Of a stretch of DNA of 6,838 nucleotides, positions 5,524 to 6,838 are shown piece by piece. Where the stretch lies: assembly GCA_022709995.1 (NCBI GenBank), contig JAKLHU010000117.1:1-6838 (forward strand), in the 5' to 3' direction. Origin of the DNA: Verrucomicrobiota bacterium. Its GTDB lineage: Bacteria; Verrucomicrobiota; Lentisphaeria; Oligosphaerales; Oligosphaeraceae. A program made the position numbers and the translations under genes. Within the stretch, counting starts at the first letter, position 1, and every line of letters starts with the position of its first letter. Below the pieces are notes generated by a model that searched no databases, was not told the DNA's origin, and was given only the letters and a program-made list of their open reading frames with translations.

Positions 5524-6594
5524 TCACTGCGTTCCGCACGTGCGTCGGCAACTTCCTTTCGGCGGCACGATGACAGCAAAACCTGATGCGGCGCCAATTT
5601 TCTTTTCGCGCTGACCCAATAGTATACTTCCGAAAACAACCAGGGCAAGACCAGAAAAAAAGATGATCGGTTTATCGCCCAGAACCGTGCTGGCGAAAAA
5701 TTCCATCCGTTCCCGTCCGGTTTCGGCCGTGACATCAATGTGTTTGACCAGGATGGAACCATCCGCTTTGAAGTCCAATATCGCGTAGCCATACATGCGG
5801 TTGTCGGGATCCCGGATAACTTGGCCGCTGGAGGGCAGATGGACCAGCCGGATGCCGGCAAAGGTGCCTTCCATATACCGATGGATGTGACCAGTGACAA
5901 TTAGATCTATCTTATACCCGGCGACAATTCCCCGAAAAATTTCTGCTTCCTCGGTTGGCAGGCAATGTGATGCTTTTGGCCGCAGGTCGACTGGCGGGAC
6001 ATGACAGAAAATGACGCAACGCCGATAACGTTCCCGTTGGCTGGAAAGGGTATGCTGGAGAAACAACCGCTGTTCTTCCGGCAGCTTTCCTGTCGCTGTG
6101 TTCAAGGCGATGAACAGGGTATCTCCATAGCTCCAGTAATAAAAATCCTGGCCGAAAAACCGGTGCCAGACTTCCAGGGAATTCGGGAGGCTGAGATCAT
6201 GGTTTCCGGGAACCGCCCAGAAGGGGCACCGCATTTCCTCGCGCAATTCCGAAACCACATGACCATACTCGGTTTCCCGGGCAAACTCCATCATGTCACC
6301 AGTACAGATCGCAACGTCCGCATGGCTGCCGATGGATTGAACAACCGCCTCCATGGAGTCGACACGGGCGCCGAAGTCCCCGAAAGCCGCCATCCGGAAA
6401 CGTGTTGCCATCGGGTGCAACGCGCGGCCGGCAGGCGGGAGAAAGGGTGGCAGATTGGTCGAAAACGCGGTGCCGGCGGTGTAACAGACCAGGCATATGC
6501 CAATTCCCGCCACCAGCAGCGCCACGGCCGCCACGCGGCGCAGCAGCCGTCGTTGCGCCGTCCGACGTGTCATTCTGGGTTTAGATTCTGTCAT
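5524..6594 (-). CDS. Membrane-anchored calcineurin-like metallophosphatase
   Basis: This 356-residue protein has a basic N-terminus and one membrane segment at about 21-42 (VAAVALLVAGIGICLVCYTA). The catalytic domain follows at about 65-290 and probably lies outside the inner membrane. Its metal-binding blocks appear in order: FGDFG (71-75), CTGDMMEF (GD at 99-100), PGNHD (129-133), FCHVPP (H198) and VTGHIHRY (GHIH 235-238). The first block is GDxG, as in purple acid phosphatases, rather than the common DxH. A second hydrophobic stretch at about 308-326 (KPIIFFSGLALVVFGSILLG) and a basic tail could re-enter the membrane. The family hydrolyses phosphomonoesters or diesters; the substrate here is unknown. 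ATG 6594 follows AAGGAAG closely and overlaps the upstream stop as ATGA, so translation is coupled to the preceding gene. A lipid or nucleotide phosphatase role beside a PAP2 enzyme is inference. Confidence 0.9.
   Translation of the reverse strand: MTESKPRMTRRTAQRRLLRRVAAVALLVAGIGICLVCYTAGTAFSTNLPPFLPPAGRALHPMATRFRMAAFGDFGARVDSMEAVVQSIGSHADVAICTGDMMEFARETEYGHVVSELREEMRCPFWAVPGNHDLSLPNSLEVWHRFFGQDFYYWSYGDTLFIALNTATGKLPEEQRLFLQHTLSSQRERYRRCVIFCHVPPVDLRPKASHCLPTEEAEIFRGIVAGYKIDLIVTGHIHRYMEGTFAGIRLVHLPSSGQVIRDPDNRMYGYAILDFKADGSILVKHIDVTAETGRERMEFFASTVLGDKPIIFFSGLALVVFGSILLGQREKKIGAASGFAVIVPPKGSCRRTCGTQ
5621..5648 (-). promoter_or_regulatory. Possible internal promoter for the PepSY-PAP2 pair
   Basis: On the minus strand TTGCCC (5643-5648) and TATACT (5621-5626) are separated by 16 bases, an acceptable sigma-70-like arrangement with 4/6 and 5/6 matches. 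It lies within the 3' end of the metallophosphatase gene, and a start near 5614 would leave a leader of about 145 bases before the PepSY-like ATG. It could allow separate expression of the last two genes. Chance matches of this quality are common. Confidence 0.25.
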
Positions 6595-6838
6595 TGGCTT
6601 CCTTTTGGCGGCAGAGGAAAATCCGTCCCCGGCGCACGCATCTGGGGATGCTCATCAGGGTAAAGCCGGTCAAGGCCCAGCTGATGGCGCAAGGACGAGC
6701 CCTGATACAGAGCAATACAATCGGCCGGATCGCTTTCCATTTTGGCTTCCAGCCGTGAAAACGGCACCGTCAAAGACCATTTTTCGCAAGACATTTTCCG
6801 GACCGGCTCAAGGAAAGTCAAGATGCCCGTTTCCTCCG
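6591..6838 (-). CDS. Unrecognised protein, C-terminal part
   Basis: The frame is open from the right edge of the window to TGA at 6591-6593, giving 81 complete codons of a gene whose start lies beyond the window. The visible part is soluble in look, with no membrane segment. It includes LEPVRKMSCEKWSLTVPFSR, a DPADCIALYQGSSLRHQLGL stretch and a Pro-rich tail (GTDFPLPPKGSQ). I do not recognise the family. It counts as real because its stop overlaps the metallophosphatase start as ATGA, a typical operon junction, and because the frame runs unbroken to the edge. It probably is the preceding gene of the same transcript. Confidence 0.6.
   Translation of the reverse strand, partial: EETGILTFLEPVRKMSCEKWSLTVPFSRLEAKMESDPADCIALYQGSSLRHQLGLDRLYPDEHPQMRAPGTDFPLPPKGSQ

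Noticed and set aside
4818..5573. 251-codon plus-strand frame opposite the PepSY-like gene
   Set aside because: Its Ile/Val run is only the complement of the Asp13 codons. The opposite strand has a signal peptide, a ribosome site and a PepSY-like fold.
5469..5900. N-terminal extension of the PepSY-like frame back to 5900
   Set aside because: This part overlaps the metallophosphatase coding sequence in another frame, has no homology signal, and would bury the clear signal peptide that starts at 5468.

Overview
The window reads as a chromosomal segment of a Gram-negative, GC-rich bacterium. The support is Sec-type signal and anchor segments, envelope and periplasmic proteins, purine-rich Shine-Dalgarno sites, and a CusR/CopR/QseB-like two-component pair. 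A proteobacterium or a Desulfobacterota-like lineage fits, but nothing here fixes the taxon. There is no tRNA, rRNA, CRISPR array, insertion sequence or phage gene that I can recognise.

The left part is on the plus strand. Bases 1-735 hold the 3' end of a cation diffusion facilitator metal exporter. A 341-base hairpin-rich stretch without a convincing gene follows. Next is a small YkvA/DUF1232-type membrane protein (1077-1451), then a second non-coding stretch of about 286 bases. A tightly coupled two-component system comes next: an OmpR-type response regulator (1738-2406) and a HAMP-containing sensor histidine kinase (2393-4081), overlapping by 14 bases.

The right part is on the minus strand and meets the kinase tail to tail across only 24 bases. 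Read in the direction of transcription it is an unrecognised protein C-terminus (running off the right edge), a membrane-anchored calcineurin-like metallophosphatase with an ATGA overlap, a secreted PepSY-like protein ending in thirteen consecutive aspartates, and a PAP2-type membrane lipid phosphatase. The PAP2 start codons lie inside the codons of the aspartate run.

Taken together, a metal efflux pump, an envelope sensor and regulator, two phosphatases facing the envelope, and a periplasmic protein with an acidic, probably cation-binding tail suggest a module for cation sensing or envelope phospholipid/lipid-phosphate remodelling. That functional link is inference from gene order. The sequence itself shows the domains, the overlaps, the poly-Asp tail and the convergent layout.
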